Assembly (NCBI GenBank): GCA_021821885.1 | Contig: JAKARO010000007.1 | Span: 1 to 64,000, forward strand | Origin: Pseudomonadota bacterium | GTDB lineage: Bacteria > Pseudomonadota > Gammaproteobacteria > Acidithiobacillales > Acidithiobacillaceae | Direction: 5' to 3' | DNA length: 64,000 nucleotides | Part shown: positions 45,758 to 53,393 of the stretch, piece by piece | How the letters are laid out: each line of letters starts with the position of its first letter | Numbering within the stretch: the first letter of the stretch is position 1 | The notes under the pieces: generated by a model | The model's database searches: none | Told to the model about the DNA's origin: nothing | Seen by the model: only the letters and a program-made list of their open reading frames with translations | Made by a program: the position numbers and the translations under genes

Positions 45758-47023
45758 CTATTCCGCCGCTTCGGCGACAGCGTAAACGGGATTTGCGACA
45801 AGTGCGGGTTCGATCAAGTGCCGCGCAAGCCAGGAAACAACCGGGACAGCGACGCCATCACCGGCAAGATGATAGGCGTCGTTGTATCGCGCCGGAAGGA
45901 TGTACGAATCTGGGATGCCCATGAGCCGCGCCGCTTCGCGCGACGACAGCAACCGACTCCTGATTTTCTGCCCCTCGACAACAATGATGATCTGACGGCT
46001 TGAGCCGCCAGCCGGCGTGCGGAGACAGCCCGCCACATCATCGAAGCGAACTTCCGCCCGCTGCCTCTTAACACCCTGATCGTCCAAGCGCGTGCGCTTG
46101 TAGATTGTGCCAACGATCTTCACTTTGGACTTCTTCGCCGCCTTCACCTTTTCCAGATTGATCGGCGTCATCATGGACAAAAGCTGCCGCGTCTCCAAAG
46201 CGGAGTGCCATTCAACGCTTGTCGGCTCATCCTCAATGATGTCGACCAAACGCGCGACACGAGCCGGAGCGTCCGGCAAACGAAGCCAAAGCCAACGCTT
46301 GCGCGCCGCCTCATCCAGAAGGTCAAAGGACATGCCAAAGGCTTCCGGGTGCCACGGAGCGACCGGCGTTGCGCAAACAAGATCGGCGGGAGGGTGGATG
46401 CCATCGGCGAAGCCGACAATGAACAGCCGGGGCCGAGATTGCGGCACGAATTGCGCGGCATCAATCACTAACGGAGCGAAGCGATAGCCCTCGCCGGCTA
46501 ATGCGCCGCAGATCACCGCCATGTCGCGGCCTTCATGCGACGTGATCGCGCCATAGACGTTTTCCAGCACAATGATGCGTGGTGCCCGATGTTCCGCCCG
46601 CAGACCCTGGACAAGTCGCCAGAACTCCCAAAACATCCCCGAGCGTTCGCCTTTCAGGCCCGCGCCGTTGCCGGCCAGGGAAAGGTCTTGGCAGGGAAAC
46701 GATGCCCACGCCAGGTGCGCTTGCCCCGGAAGGTCTGCAACCGCAACCTTGGCGATGTCGTCGACCACAAGTTCGTCGGAATCTTGAAAATTGCGCTGAT
46801 AAGCGCACGCCTTGCTTTCGTCGATGTCGTTGGCGAAACGGCATGACCAGCCGGGGCCAAGGCCGATGCGGGCCATGCCGCCGCCCGCGAAAAACTCGTA
46901 GAAATGCAAAGGGGCGGCTGCGCCGGCAACTGCCTGCGCGAGCGCTGTCCGGCGACCAGGACGGTACGCCAGCACTCGATCCAATGTTCGATCCAGCGTG
47001 TGAAGCCGCGAATCCTGTTTCAT
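45758..47023 (-). CDS. C5 DNA cytosine methyltransferase
   Basis: A 421-residue methyltransferase that makes 5-methylcytosine. Motif I is YEFFAGGGMARIGLG, motif IV is ASFPCQDLSLAGNG with the catalytic Cys of PCQ, motif VI is IIVLENVYG, motif VIII is QFVPQSRPRLFIVG and motif X is near HLAGDGVAVPVVSWL. The target-recognition part lies between about residues 245 and 345; the recognition site cannot be read from sequence. The presence of Vsr suggests that methylated C lies in a context such as CCWGG or a similar T:G-repair site, but that is inference. The start overlaps the transposase stop in ATGA. Confidence 0.94.
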   Translation of the reverse strand: MKQDSRLHTLDRTLDRVLAYRPGRRTALAQAVAGAAAPLHFYEFFAGGGMARIGLGPGWSCRFANDIDESKACAYQRNFQDSDELVVDDIAKVAVADLPGQAHLAWASFPCQDLSLAGNGAGLKGERSGMFWEFWRLVQGLRAEHRAPRIIVLENVYGAITSHEGRDMAVICGALAGEGYRFAPLVIDAAQFVPQSRPRLFIVGFADGIHPPADLVCATPVAPWHPEAFGMSFDLLDEAARKRWLWLRLPDAPARVARLVDIIEDEPTSVEWHSALETRQLLSMMTPINLEKVKAAKKSKVKIVGTIYKRTRLDDQGVKRQRAEVRFDDVAGCLRTPAGGSSRQIIIVVEGQKIRSRLLSSREAARLMGIPDSYILPARYNDAYHLAGDGVAVPVVSWLARHLIEPALVANPVYAVAEAAE

Positions 47024-48000
47024 ACGAACTCTCCCGTGAGATTGGCGTAGGTCAGGCGCACGCCGAGCGTCTTGCCGATAAGGGCGTCGATTCGATCCAT
47101 CGTATGAACCCGCACATTTCCTTCGTTGAGCCGGTAGGCGAATTCATCGACATAGCGTTGCATGTGCTTCTGGCTGAACTGGTGATAGACGCCGTAGAAA
47201 CCGCGTTTGAGCACCGCCCACACGCTTTCGATGCCGTTGGTGTGGGCCATTCCGTCCACGAATTGCTTGGCGCTGTGATTGACGGACCTGTGGTGGTAAG
47301 CCGGCACGTCAAGCGGCAGGCCGACTTTCGGCAGATTTTGGTAGGCGGCGTGCTCGTCGGTGCAGAGTGTCGTTCCCGGCGCGACGTTGGCGAAGATATG
47401 GCCGGTGATTTCTTCGGTCGTGGTGCCATCCAGAACAACCGCTTTCACATGTCCGTCACGCTCGCGCATGCCAAGAACGCCGGTCTTGCCAACCGTGCCT
47501 CGTCCCTTCTTGAGCTTCTTCGATTCGTGCTTGTTGGCCTCTTTGCCGCCGATGTAGGTTTCGTCGGCTTCGACGATCCCTGACAGGAAACCGCCATCGC
47601 TGCCTGCTCCGCCGCCGCAGGCTTCGCGCAGCCGTTGGAGCATGAACCACGCGGTCTTTTGCGTCACGCCGATTTCCTTGGAGAGTTGGAGTGACGACAC
47701 GCCCTTGCGCGATGTGACCAACAGGTAGATTGCGTACAGCCACTTATCGAGGGGCACATGGGAACGCTCGAAAATCGTCCCGGTACGCACGGTGAAATCC
47801 TCCTTGCAGGAGAGACAACGGAAATAGCCCTCGATCTTGCGGGTTTGGATGCGCTCGACGCTGCCACAATGCGGGCAAATGGGCTTTCCGTGCCAGCGAC
47901 GTTCCTCGATATGCAAGCGAGCAGCGCGTTCATCAGGGAACTTTTTGAGGAATTCGTAGGCGCTGATGGTTACTTTCTTGGTCATCTCGCTTATCCGCAT
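47020..48000 (-). CDS. IS1595-family transposase
   Basis: A 326-residue DDE-type (ISXO2-like) transposase. The N-terminal zinc ribbon CPHCGSVERIQ...YFRCLSCKEDF is followed by an HTH (SSLQLSKEIGVTQKTAWFML). The catalytic core starts with GIVEADETYIGGKEANKHESK (first Asp/Glu), then second Asp in TLCTDEHAAYQNL and NGIESVWAVLKRGFYGVYHQ (Glu-type third residue, N-E pair typical of the family). An ATG at 47985 is an alternative start. It is first in the transposon operon and translationally coupled to the methyltransferase. Confidence 0.93.
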   Translation of the reverse strand: MRISEMTKKVTISAYEFLKKFPDERAARLHIEERRWHGKPICPHCGSVERIQTRKIEGYFRCLSCKEDFTVRTGTIFERSHVPLDKWLYAIYLLVTSRKGVSSLQLSKEIGVTQKTAWFMLQRLREACGGGAGSDGGFLSGIVEADETYIGGKEANKHESKKLKKGRGTVGKTGVLGMRERDGHVKAVVLDGTTTEEITGHIFANVAPGTTLCTDEHAAYQNLPKVGLPLDVPAYHHRSVNHSAKQFVDGMAHTNGIESVWAVLKRGFYGVYHQFSQKHMQRYVDEFAYRLNEGNVRVHTMDRIDALIGKTLGVRLTYANLTGEFV

Positions 48001-48017
48001 CGAGTCACGATAGGCGT

Positions 48018-48046
48018 AGATTACTCCCTTCGCGCCAGGGTGTCAA
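48018..48046 (-). promoter_or_regulatory. Promoter candidate inside the transposase-end repeat
   Basis: Read leftward, TTGACA (48046-48041) lies within the terminal repeat; a 17-base spacer leads to TAATCT (48023-48018). It would drive the transposase and the whole RM operon. The -10 is a poor match, so confidence is moderate. Confidence 0.4.
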
Positions 48047-48059
48047 GTATATAATTCCC
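48036..48059 (-). repeat. Terminal inverted repeat, transposase end of the IS1595 transposon
   Basis: Complement of 43970-43993 with 21 of 24 matches; the core TTATATACTTGAC is perfect. Confidence 0.92.
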
Positions 48060-48067
48060 TAAAATTT
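48060..48067 (+). repeat. Right target-site duplication of the IS1595 transposon
   Basis: TAAAATTT, identical to 43962-43969. Confidence 0.93.
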
Positions 48068-48396
48068 TCGGCGCCAGTCGCCAGGATCAGGCGGTCCCAG
48101 ACAATCTCTCCGCCATCCTGGAGCCTGGCCCTCCGGTTTCCCCGGTCGACGGAAACCACCATTCCGGTACGGAGCCGGCCACCCGCCGAGAGCAGGGGAG
48201 CGCGACCGGCCAGGTCCTCGTCGGTACCTCCCAGGGTTCCGAAAATGTAGGGTATGCCGCAGGGAATGACCGCATCTTCCTCCGGCCGGACGACGAGGAC
48301 CCGTTTTCCTGGCCAGAAACGGGCGGCCGTCATTCCGGCCATCATCCCGGCCGGTCCGCCGCCTACCACCAGCACATCCGTTGCCGTTTCCGCCAC
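48060..48396 (-). pseudogene. FAD-dependent NAD(P)H oxidoreductase, N-terminal part
   Basis: GTG 48396, preceded by a purine-rich GGCGGGAGC, begins VAETATDVLVVGGGPAGMMA, the FAD-binding Rossmann motif. EEDAVIPCGIPYIFGTLGG at about residue 40 places a Cys where CoA-disulfide reductases and NADH oxidases have their single redox Cys. The coding stops inside the transposon end after TGAENF. The rest of the gene is at 42907-43961. The start is 29 bases after the pfkB stop, so it belonged to the MFS-pta-pfkB-oxidoreductase-fbaB-pyk operon. Confidence 0.88.
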
Positions 48397-48424
48397 GCTC
48401 CCGCCCTCCCCTGACCGGCCACCC

Positions 48425-49390
48425 TCAGATATCGAGGGATGCCACTTCCACGCCCCGCAGAAGATGGCTGATCCCGTTGCGCGAAAAAATCGCCGTTCCT
48501 GGTTCCGCTGCAGTTCCGCTGCCACAGGCCACACCGAGGCGCAGGCATTCTTCCTCCCGGTATCCCCGGGAAAAGGCCGCCACCAGTCCGCCGACCATGG
48601 AATCCCCCGCACCAACCGTGGAACGCACGGAAATCTTTGGCGCCTTTGCAAAAAAACTTCCCTCCGGTCCCACCAGCAGGGCTCCCTGGGCACCAAGGGA
48701 AACACAGACGTAGTGCACCCCCTTGCCCTGAAGGCCGCGCGCCGCTTCTGCTACATCCTCCAGCCGCGGCAGCTCGCGGCCAGACAGCATGGAAAGCTCA
48801 TAGGCATTGGGCTTGATCAGGAACGGGGCCTGCCGGAGGGCAAAATCCATGGCCGGGCCGTGGGCATCCAGAACGGTCCTGGCCCCCTGGCGGTGCAGGG
48901 CTTCCATGAGTTCCCCATAGAAGTTGTCGGGCACGCCGGGGGGGAGGGAACCTGTCAGGACGGCGTAACCGCTGGCGGCCAGGCGCAGGACCTGTTCACG
49001 GACTTCCGCGAGGGCGACCGGTGAAACATAGGGGCCAATTCCGGTCACCTCATACTGCACTGGTGGCTGCCCCTGCAGAATGGTCGCATTGATGCGCGTT
49101 TCCCCCGCCACGGTCACGCAGCGGGAATCGTCGAGGGCGTGTTCCAGCAGCCTCTGGAGCAGCCCGCCGACCTGTCCGGCAGCAATACAGCAGCTGTGTG
49201 CAGGGACCATCAGTTCCTTGAGCGCACGGGCGACGTTGATGCCGTTTCCGCCGGGATCGTACCGGGCGCTTGTGGCATGGTTTTTCTGGTCGGGGACCAG
49301 GCGATCCACCTCATAGCTGACATCCACGGCGGGATTCAGGGTCAGGGCGACGATTTCCGGCTGCACGGCCGGGGCCGTTTCCGTCCGCAC
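48425..49390 (-). CDS. PfkB-family sugar-phosphate kinase (phosphofructokinase-2/LacC type)
   Basis: A 321-residue ribokinase-fold kinase. The substrate-binding PGGNGINVARALKEL is near residue 47 and the ATP/anion-hole signature TVGAGDSMVGGLVAAFS is near 262 (catalytic Asp in GAGD). VALTLNPAVDVSYEVD at the start is the LacC/FruK/PfkB-2 hallmark, so the substrate is a phosphorylated hexose such as fructose-6-phosphate, fructose-1-phosphate or tagatose-6-phosphate. In this glycolytic setting fructose-6-phosphate is most likely. Two bases separate it from pta upstream. Confidence 0.88.
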   Translation of the reverse strand: MRTETAPAVQPEIVALTLNPAVDVSYEVDRLVPDQKNHATSARYDPGGNGINVARALKELMVPAHSCCIAAGQVGGLLQRLLEHALDDSRCVTVAGETRINATILQGQPPVQYEVTGIGPYVSPVALAEVREQVLRLAASGYAVLTGSLPPGVPDNFYGELMEALHRQGARTVLDAHGPAMDFALRQAPFLIKPNAYELSMLSGRELPRLEDVAEAARGLQGKGVHYVCVSLGAQGALLVGPEGSFFAKAPKISVRSTVGAGDSMVGGLVAAFSRGYREEECLRLGVACGSGTAAEPGTAIFSRNGISHLLRGVEVASLDI

Positions 49391-49392
49391 CC

Positions 49393-50358
49393 TCAGGCCT
49401 TTTTCCCGGCATGCCCATAGTGGACCAGCGCAGCGAGGGCGGAAGACACCAGCCGGGCCCGTGGAGGGTCGGCACGGGAGGTGAGTATGACCGGCACCTG
49501 GGCGCCCAGCACAATGCCCGCCAGGGTTGCACCGGCCATGTATTCCAGGTCCTTGGCGAGGATGTTGCCCGAAACAAGATCCGGAACAAGAAGGATGTCC
49601 ACCTCTCCAGAAACCGGGCTGCGGATCCCCTTGATCTCGGCAGAATGGGCGGAGATGGCGTTATCGAAAGCAAGGGGACCATCCACCAGGGCGTGGCGGA
49701 TCTGTCCCCGGTCGCCCATTTTGGCCAGACAGGCGGCATCCACGGTCGAAACAATGGCGGGGTTGACCGTCTCTATGGCCGACAGCACGGCCGCCTTCGG
49801 ACATTCCACGCCGAGCAGGCGGGCCAGGTCCACCGCATTCTGCAGGATGGCCGCCTTGGTCAGGAGGTCCGGGGCAATATTGATCGCGGCATCGGTAATG
49901 AGCAGGAGCTTGTAGTAGCTTTTCAGCTCCGTGACAAAGACATGGGAGAGCCGCCGGCCAGTCCGCAGGCGGGCGAGGATGGGGTGCAGGAAATCATCGC
50001 TGTGGATGTGTCCCTTCATGAGGGCCTGCACTTCCCCTTTTTCCACCATCTGCACCGCCAGTTCGGCAGCCGCCTCCCCATTTTCTGCGTGGACGATCCG
50101 GAAATTTGGGCAGGACCCGTGATCCATTCCAATGTCCTGGAGCATCGCGCGAATCCGCTCCGCATCGCCAATCAGGACCGGTTCCACAATGCTCTGGAGC
50201 CGTGCCTCACAGGCACCGCGAAGAACTTCTTCCTGGGCGGCATCCACCACCGCGACCGGAATGTCGTCCAGGGGGGCCACGGCTTCCAGCAGGGCATCAA
50301 AATGGGAAAAGGGCCCGGCGCTCTCCGCGGGGCCAGGTCCGTTCCGCTCCGGGATCAT
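49393..50358 (-). CDS. Phosphate acetyl/butyryltransferase-type enzyme
   Basis: A 321-residue phosphate acyltransferase that exchanges CoA for phosphate on an acyl group; with acetate kinase it would link acetyl-CoA to acetate and ATP. AAGGAGGAG precedes ATG 50358. Recognisable parts: IPVAVVDAAQEEVLRGACEA, VQALMKGHIHSDDFLHPIL near 140, SIETVNPAIVSTVDAACLAKM-like near 215 and SGNILAKDLEYMAGATLAGIV near 275. This form lacks the N-terminal domains of E. coli Pta and resembles Ptb-like enzymes, so acetyl versus butyryl preference is open. Overlaps the MFS gene by four bases. Confidence 0.88.
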   Translation of the reverse strand: MIPERNGPGPAESAGPFSHFDALLEAVAPLDDIPVAVVDAAQEEVLRGACEARLQSIVEPVLIGDAERIRAMLQDIGMDHGSCPNFRIVHAENGEAAAELAVQMVEKGEVQALMKGHIHSDDFLHPILARLRTGRRLSHVFVTELKSYYKLLLITDAAINIAPDLLTKAAILQNAVDLARLLGVECPKAAVLSAIETVNPAIVSTVDAACLAKMGDRGQIRHALVDGPLAFDNAISAHSAEIKGIRSPVSGEVDILLVPDLVSGNILAKDLEYMAGATLAGIVLGAQVPVILTSRADPPRARLVSSALAALVHYGHAGKKA

Positions 50359-51830
50359 GACTCCTCCTTTCTGCCGCCGGAAGGCTTCGCCGCGCCATCC
50401 TCCCGGCTCTCCGGCCTGTGCCGGCCCAGGAGGGAGAGGGCGCCATGATGCTCTTCCAGGGTAAGTCCATGGCCTTCCACGCGGAAAGTATAGGTCAGGA
50501 TCGCACCGGCGGCGCTGACCAGAACCATGGCCAGCAGGACGGTGCCCACACCGGCGGCATTCTGCAGGAGGGGAAGGGCAAATACGCTCAGGGTGGCGCC
50601 CATCTTCGCGGCTGCGGCCGCGAAACCGGCTCCGAAGGCGCGCACCTCCGTAGGATACATTTCGGCCGGGAGGATGAAGGTTGTTGCGTTGGGCCCGAGA
50701 GTCATGCTGATGTTGTACGCGCCAAATGCGCCCAGAATGGCTGCGACCGTCCAGTTCCCGGCATTCCCCAGCCACAGGACCAGCATGCCGATACACATCC
50801 CCCAGAAGCCCCAGACCTGCATCTGTATCCGCCCAAAGCGGGGAACCAGCCAGAGCGCTCCCAGGGCACCGGCCAGCAGGAAGAGGTCCGCAACCCCGCT
50901 ATGCAGGGTATTCTCCCAGTCCCACCCCAGAAGGCGGTGGGTGCCTTTGCCTGGATGGATCGCCCCGAGGAGAAGGGTCGTGAACAGCCCTACGCCATAG
51001 GTGGCAATATCCATGAGAAACCAGGGCAGGGTTACCAGCAGGGTACGGCGGCGGTATGCACGGGAAAAAATCGCGGTCCAGTGCCGGGTACGCTCCTGGG
51101 GCAGGCGGCTCACGTGGTGCCGGTGGCTGCCGAGTTCGCTGGCCATACGCCGGAGCAGGAGGCGTTTTTCCGGGACAAACCGGCCGAGAATCTCGGCGGC
51201 TTCCCGGTTTTTTCCCCTGGCCATCAGCCAGCGCACGCTTTCCGGCATGCGCCACCGGGCCACAATATAGGGAAGAACGAGCACCGCCTGGAACGCCATC
51301 AGCCACCGCCACGGCTCGGGGAGCGGCGACGTCCTGGCCAGGAGTTCCAGGGCCAGTCCCGCTGTCAGCACCATGCCGGCTGGCTGGAGGGCAATGCTGG
51401 CGGCCATCATCCGGCCGCGGTGGTTCTGGGGCATAAATTCTGAAATGTAGCTGCTGCCAACCGGAAAATCTCCGCCGATGCCCATGCCCAGCAGCAGTTC
51501 CCCTACCACCAGTACGGGAGCGCTGGGAGCAAGGGCCACCAGCAGGGCAGAGAACAGCAGCCAGACCATGTTGCCAATCAGTACGGGCCGGCGTCCAAAG
51601 CGGTCGGCAAGACGCCCTTCCACAAGCGCCCCCAGGACGGTGCCCCCCATCAGGGTTGCGCCGGCCAGTCCCACCAGCGCCGGGGAAAGATGGAACTGCG
51701 GAATGAGGAGCGGCAGTCCGGCTCCGAGGGCCACCATGCTGGCGCCGCTCAGCAGGGTCCCGGCGGTGGACAGGATCCAGAGCCGGTAGTGGACCGGGCC
51801 AAGAGGAGCACTGTCGAGCAGGGCCGTCAT
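50355..51830 (-). CDS. MFS transporter, sugar/phosphate-permease type
   Basis: A 491-residue major facilitator with about twelve membrane helices. The family loop motifs are RLADRFGRRPVLIG after helix 2 and PESVRWLMARGKNREAAEIL after helix 6, both typical of the sugar-porter and phosphate/aromatic-acid:H+ groups; GIGGDFPVGSSYISEFMPQNHRG near residue 120 resembles phosphate and organic-acid permeases. Substrate unknown. I start at ATG 51830 because the upstream frame (TTG 51896) gives a His-rich non-membrane extension; neither start has a good ribosome site. Ends overlapping the pta start. Confidence 0.85.
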   Translation of the reverse strand: MTALLDSAPLGPVHYRLWILSTAGTLLSGASMVALGAGLPLLIPQFHLSPALVGLAGATLMGGTVLGALVEGRLADRFGRRPVLIGNMVWLLFSALLVALAPSAPVLVVGELLLGMGIGGDFPVGSSYISEFMPQNHRGRMMAASIALQPAGMVLTAGLALELLARTSPLPEPWRWLMAFQAVLVLPYIVARWRMPESVRWLMARGKNREAAEILGRFVPEKRLLLRRMASELGSHRHHVSRLPQERTRHWTAIFSRAYRRRTLLVTLPWFLMDIATYGVGLFTTLLLGAIHPGKGTHRLLGWDWENTLHSGVADLFLLAGALGALWLVPRFGRIQMQVWGFWGMCIGMLVLWLGNAGNWTVAAILGAFGAYNISMTLGPNATTFILPAEMYPTEVRAFGAGFAAAAAKMGATLSVFALPLLQNAAGVGTVLLAMVLVSAAGAILTYTFRVEGHGLTLEEHHGALSLLGRHRPESREDGAAKPSGGRKEES

Positions 51831-52040
51831 GGCCGCATGGTGGGGATGCGCGGCAGATGTCCGGAACCGCCGGTGGTGCGTGCCAGAATTCGACAACCGG
51901 GTACCCCTTCTCTGTCTGGAGTTCCCCCATTATAACCCCGGGAAGGGTTCCGGATCCCAGAGGGCAGGATGCAGCGGCTGTGGCCCCCCGCGAACTCCGG
52001 CCACTCCCGCCATGGCCGTATCCAGGCCTGGCAGAAGCGT
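51831..52040. other. Gap between the MFS and Nramp genes
   Basis: No gene supported. Probably contains the promoter for the MFS-pta-pfkB-oxidoreductase-fbaB-pyk operon. A leftward reading near 51930 has AT-rich CCCCCATTATAACC, a -10 candidate (TTATAA), about 100 bases before the MFS start. Confidence 0.35.
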
Positions 52041-53297
52041 TCAGAGCCCGGTGAGACTGGTGATGGCGCTGTAAATTCCCAGACCCGAGCTGACCGCTGC
52101 GACCACCGCCACGACCCAGAGATATCCCCCCTGCAGACGGTGTCCCTCGGGGAGGGCACGGACGCCCAGGACGATGAGAAAACCGATAACGAGAGGCAGC
52201 AGCAGGGCATTCATGACTTCCACCCCGATGTTCAGGGAGACCAGATCCGGAATAAAGACCACGGCGAGAGTTCCCCCCAGCAGCACGGCAGCATAGGTTC
52301 CGTAGAACCAGGGAGCTTCCCGCGGATGGTACTCCAGGGAATGCCGGAAACCCGTAACCTCGCCCCATCCCCAGGCAGTGGCCAGGGTGGCGACAATCGC
52401 CGCCACCATCCCGGCACCAACAATGCCCAGGGAAAAGACGGTTTTCCCCCAGAAGTCCCCAAGAAAGGGGGTAATGGCTTCAGAAAGCTGCTGTACCGTA
52501 TCCAGGGAAACACTGGTTTTTCCGGAACCAATCGTCGCGGCGGTGGCTACCAGAACCGCCGCCATGACCATCTGGGTAATCAGGGAGCCGATGGCGGTAT
52601 CCCAGCGTGCGTGGCGGTAATCCTCCGGCCGCAGTCCCTTGTCCGCCACAGCGGACTGCTGGTAAAAGACCATCCACGGCATGATCACCGCTCCGATGTT
52701 CGCGGCCACCAGCAGAAGATAGCCACGGTCCGCAAACGGGACCTGTCCAAGACCCGCTGCCATGGCTGCCGGGTCTGGATGGCTGGCCCAGGCAATGCCA
52801 AAAAATACCAGCTCGAACAGTCCCAGGATCAGGGCAATCCGCTCCACCCGGCGATAGGATCCGGTCACGACAATGGTCATCAGGGCCGCTGCTCCCAGCA
52901 GAACACCCACAAAGCGGGGCAGCCCATAGAGTTCGCTGACACCGGCCAGACCGGAAAACTCCGACAGCAGGGCGCCGGCACTGGCAACACTGAGTCCGGT
53001 TACCGAGACATAGGCCCAGAAGGGCCCCAGAGTTTCCCGGATCAGTTCCCCATGCCCCTTGCCGGTAAATATCCCCAGCCGGACGGTCAGCTCCTGGACC
53101 AGATAGAGGATGGGAATGAGCACTATCTGCAGCAGCAGAAGACGGTACCCCCAGAGGGCACCGCTCTGTGCGGCGGTAATGACACTGCCCACCTCGGTAT
53201 CGGCCAGCATGACCACCAGCCCGGGACCCAGAACGGCGAGAAAGGCAGACTTCCGCAATGGGGTCTGAAGAGAAGCTTCCGGGGTACCTGTGTTCAT
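52041..53297 (-). CDS. Nramp-family metal transporter, atypical metal-site motifs
   Basis: A 418-residue membrane protein with about eleven helices and the Nramp fold. Helix 1 reads VLGPGLVVMLADTEVGSVI, where the usual DPGN is DTEV, keeping only the Asp. Helix 6 reads ANIGAVIMPWMVFYQQ, where the usual MPHN is MPWM, keeping the Met. VQELTVRLGIFTGKGHGELI follows helix 2-3 as in the family. These substitutions place it outside the classic Mn/Fe importers and near divergent Nramp clades whose substrate may differ (Mn, Fe, or Mg-type). A Fur-like site upstream argues for iron or manganese control. Upstream neighbour in the same direction is ackA, more than 90 bases away. Confidence 0.85.
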   Translation of the reverse strand: MNTGTPEASLQTPLRKSAFLAVLGPGLVVMLADTEVGSVITAAQSGALWGYRLLLLQIVLIPILYLVQELTVRLGIFTGKGHGELIRETLGPFWAYVSVTGLSVASAGALLSEFSGLAGVSELYGLPRFVGVLLGAAALMTIVVTGSYRRVERIALILGLFELVFFGIAWASHPDPAAMAAGLGQVPFADRGYLLLVAANIGAVIMPWMVFYQQSAVADKGLRPEDYRHARWDTAIGSLITQMVMAAVLVATAATIGSGKTSVSLDTVQQLSEAITPFLGDFWGKTVFSLGIVGAGMVAAIVATLATAWGWGEVTGFRHSLEYHPREAPWFYGTYAAVLLGGTLAVVFIPDLVSLNIGVEVMNALLLPLVIGFLIVLGVRALPEGHRLQGGYLWVVAVVAAVSSGLGIYSAITSLTGL

Positions 53298-53335
53298 GCG
53301 GATATTAACCCTGACTGATGCTGTCCATTGATGGG

Positions 53336-53364
53336 AATGATTATCATATACATTATGATTGTCA
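53336..53364. promoter_or_regulatory. Fur-like operator upstream of the Nramp gene
   Basis: AATGATTATCATATACATTATGATTGTC-type sequence (two pieces: AATGATTATCATATACATTA at 53336 and TTATGATTGTC at 53354) contains overlapping inverted repeats of NATWAT-like hexamers, AT-rich in a GC-rich genome. It lies about 40 bases before the leftward Nramp start (53297), where a repressor would block the promoter. By sequence, Fur or Mur; DtxR-type sites look different. Confidence 0.65.
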
Positions 53365-53393
53365 ACCGGAACGTGCGGCGGACGGCAAAAAAG

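Larger units (their letters stand above)
43970..48059 (-). mobile_element. IS1595-family transposon carrying a restriction-modification-Vsr operon (4,090 bp)
   Basis: The ends match as inverted repeats over 24 bases with 21 identities: 43970-43993 begins GGGATTTATATACTTGAC and the reverse of 48036-48059 begins GGGAATTATATACTTGAC. A perfect 8-bp duplication TAAAATTT flanks it. All five internal genes run leftward in one compact operon: transposase, C5 methyltransferase (4-base overlap), presumed endonuclease (3-base gap), a 103-residue protein (7-base gap) and Vsr (12-base gap). IS1595-family elements with passenger genes are known; a transposase-first operon with a full methylation-restriction-repair set is the notable point. 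Transposase catalytic residues are intact. Confidence 0.92.
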
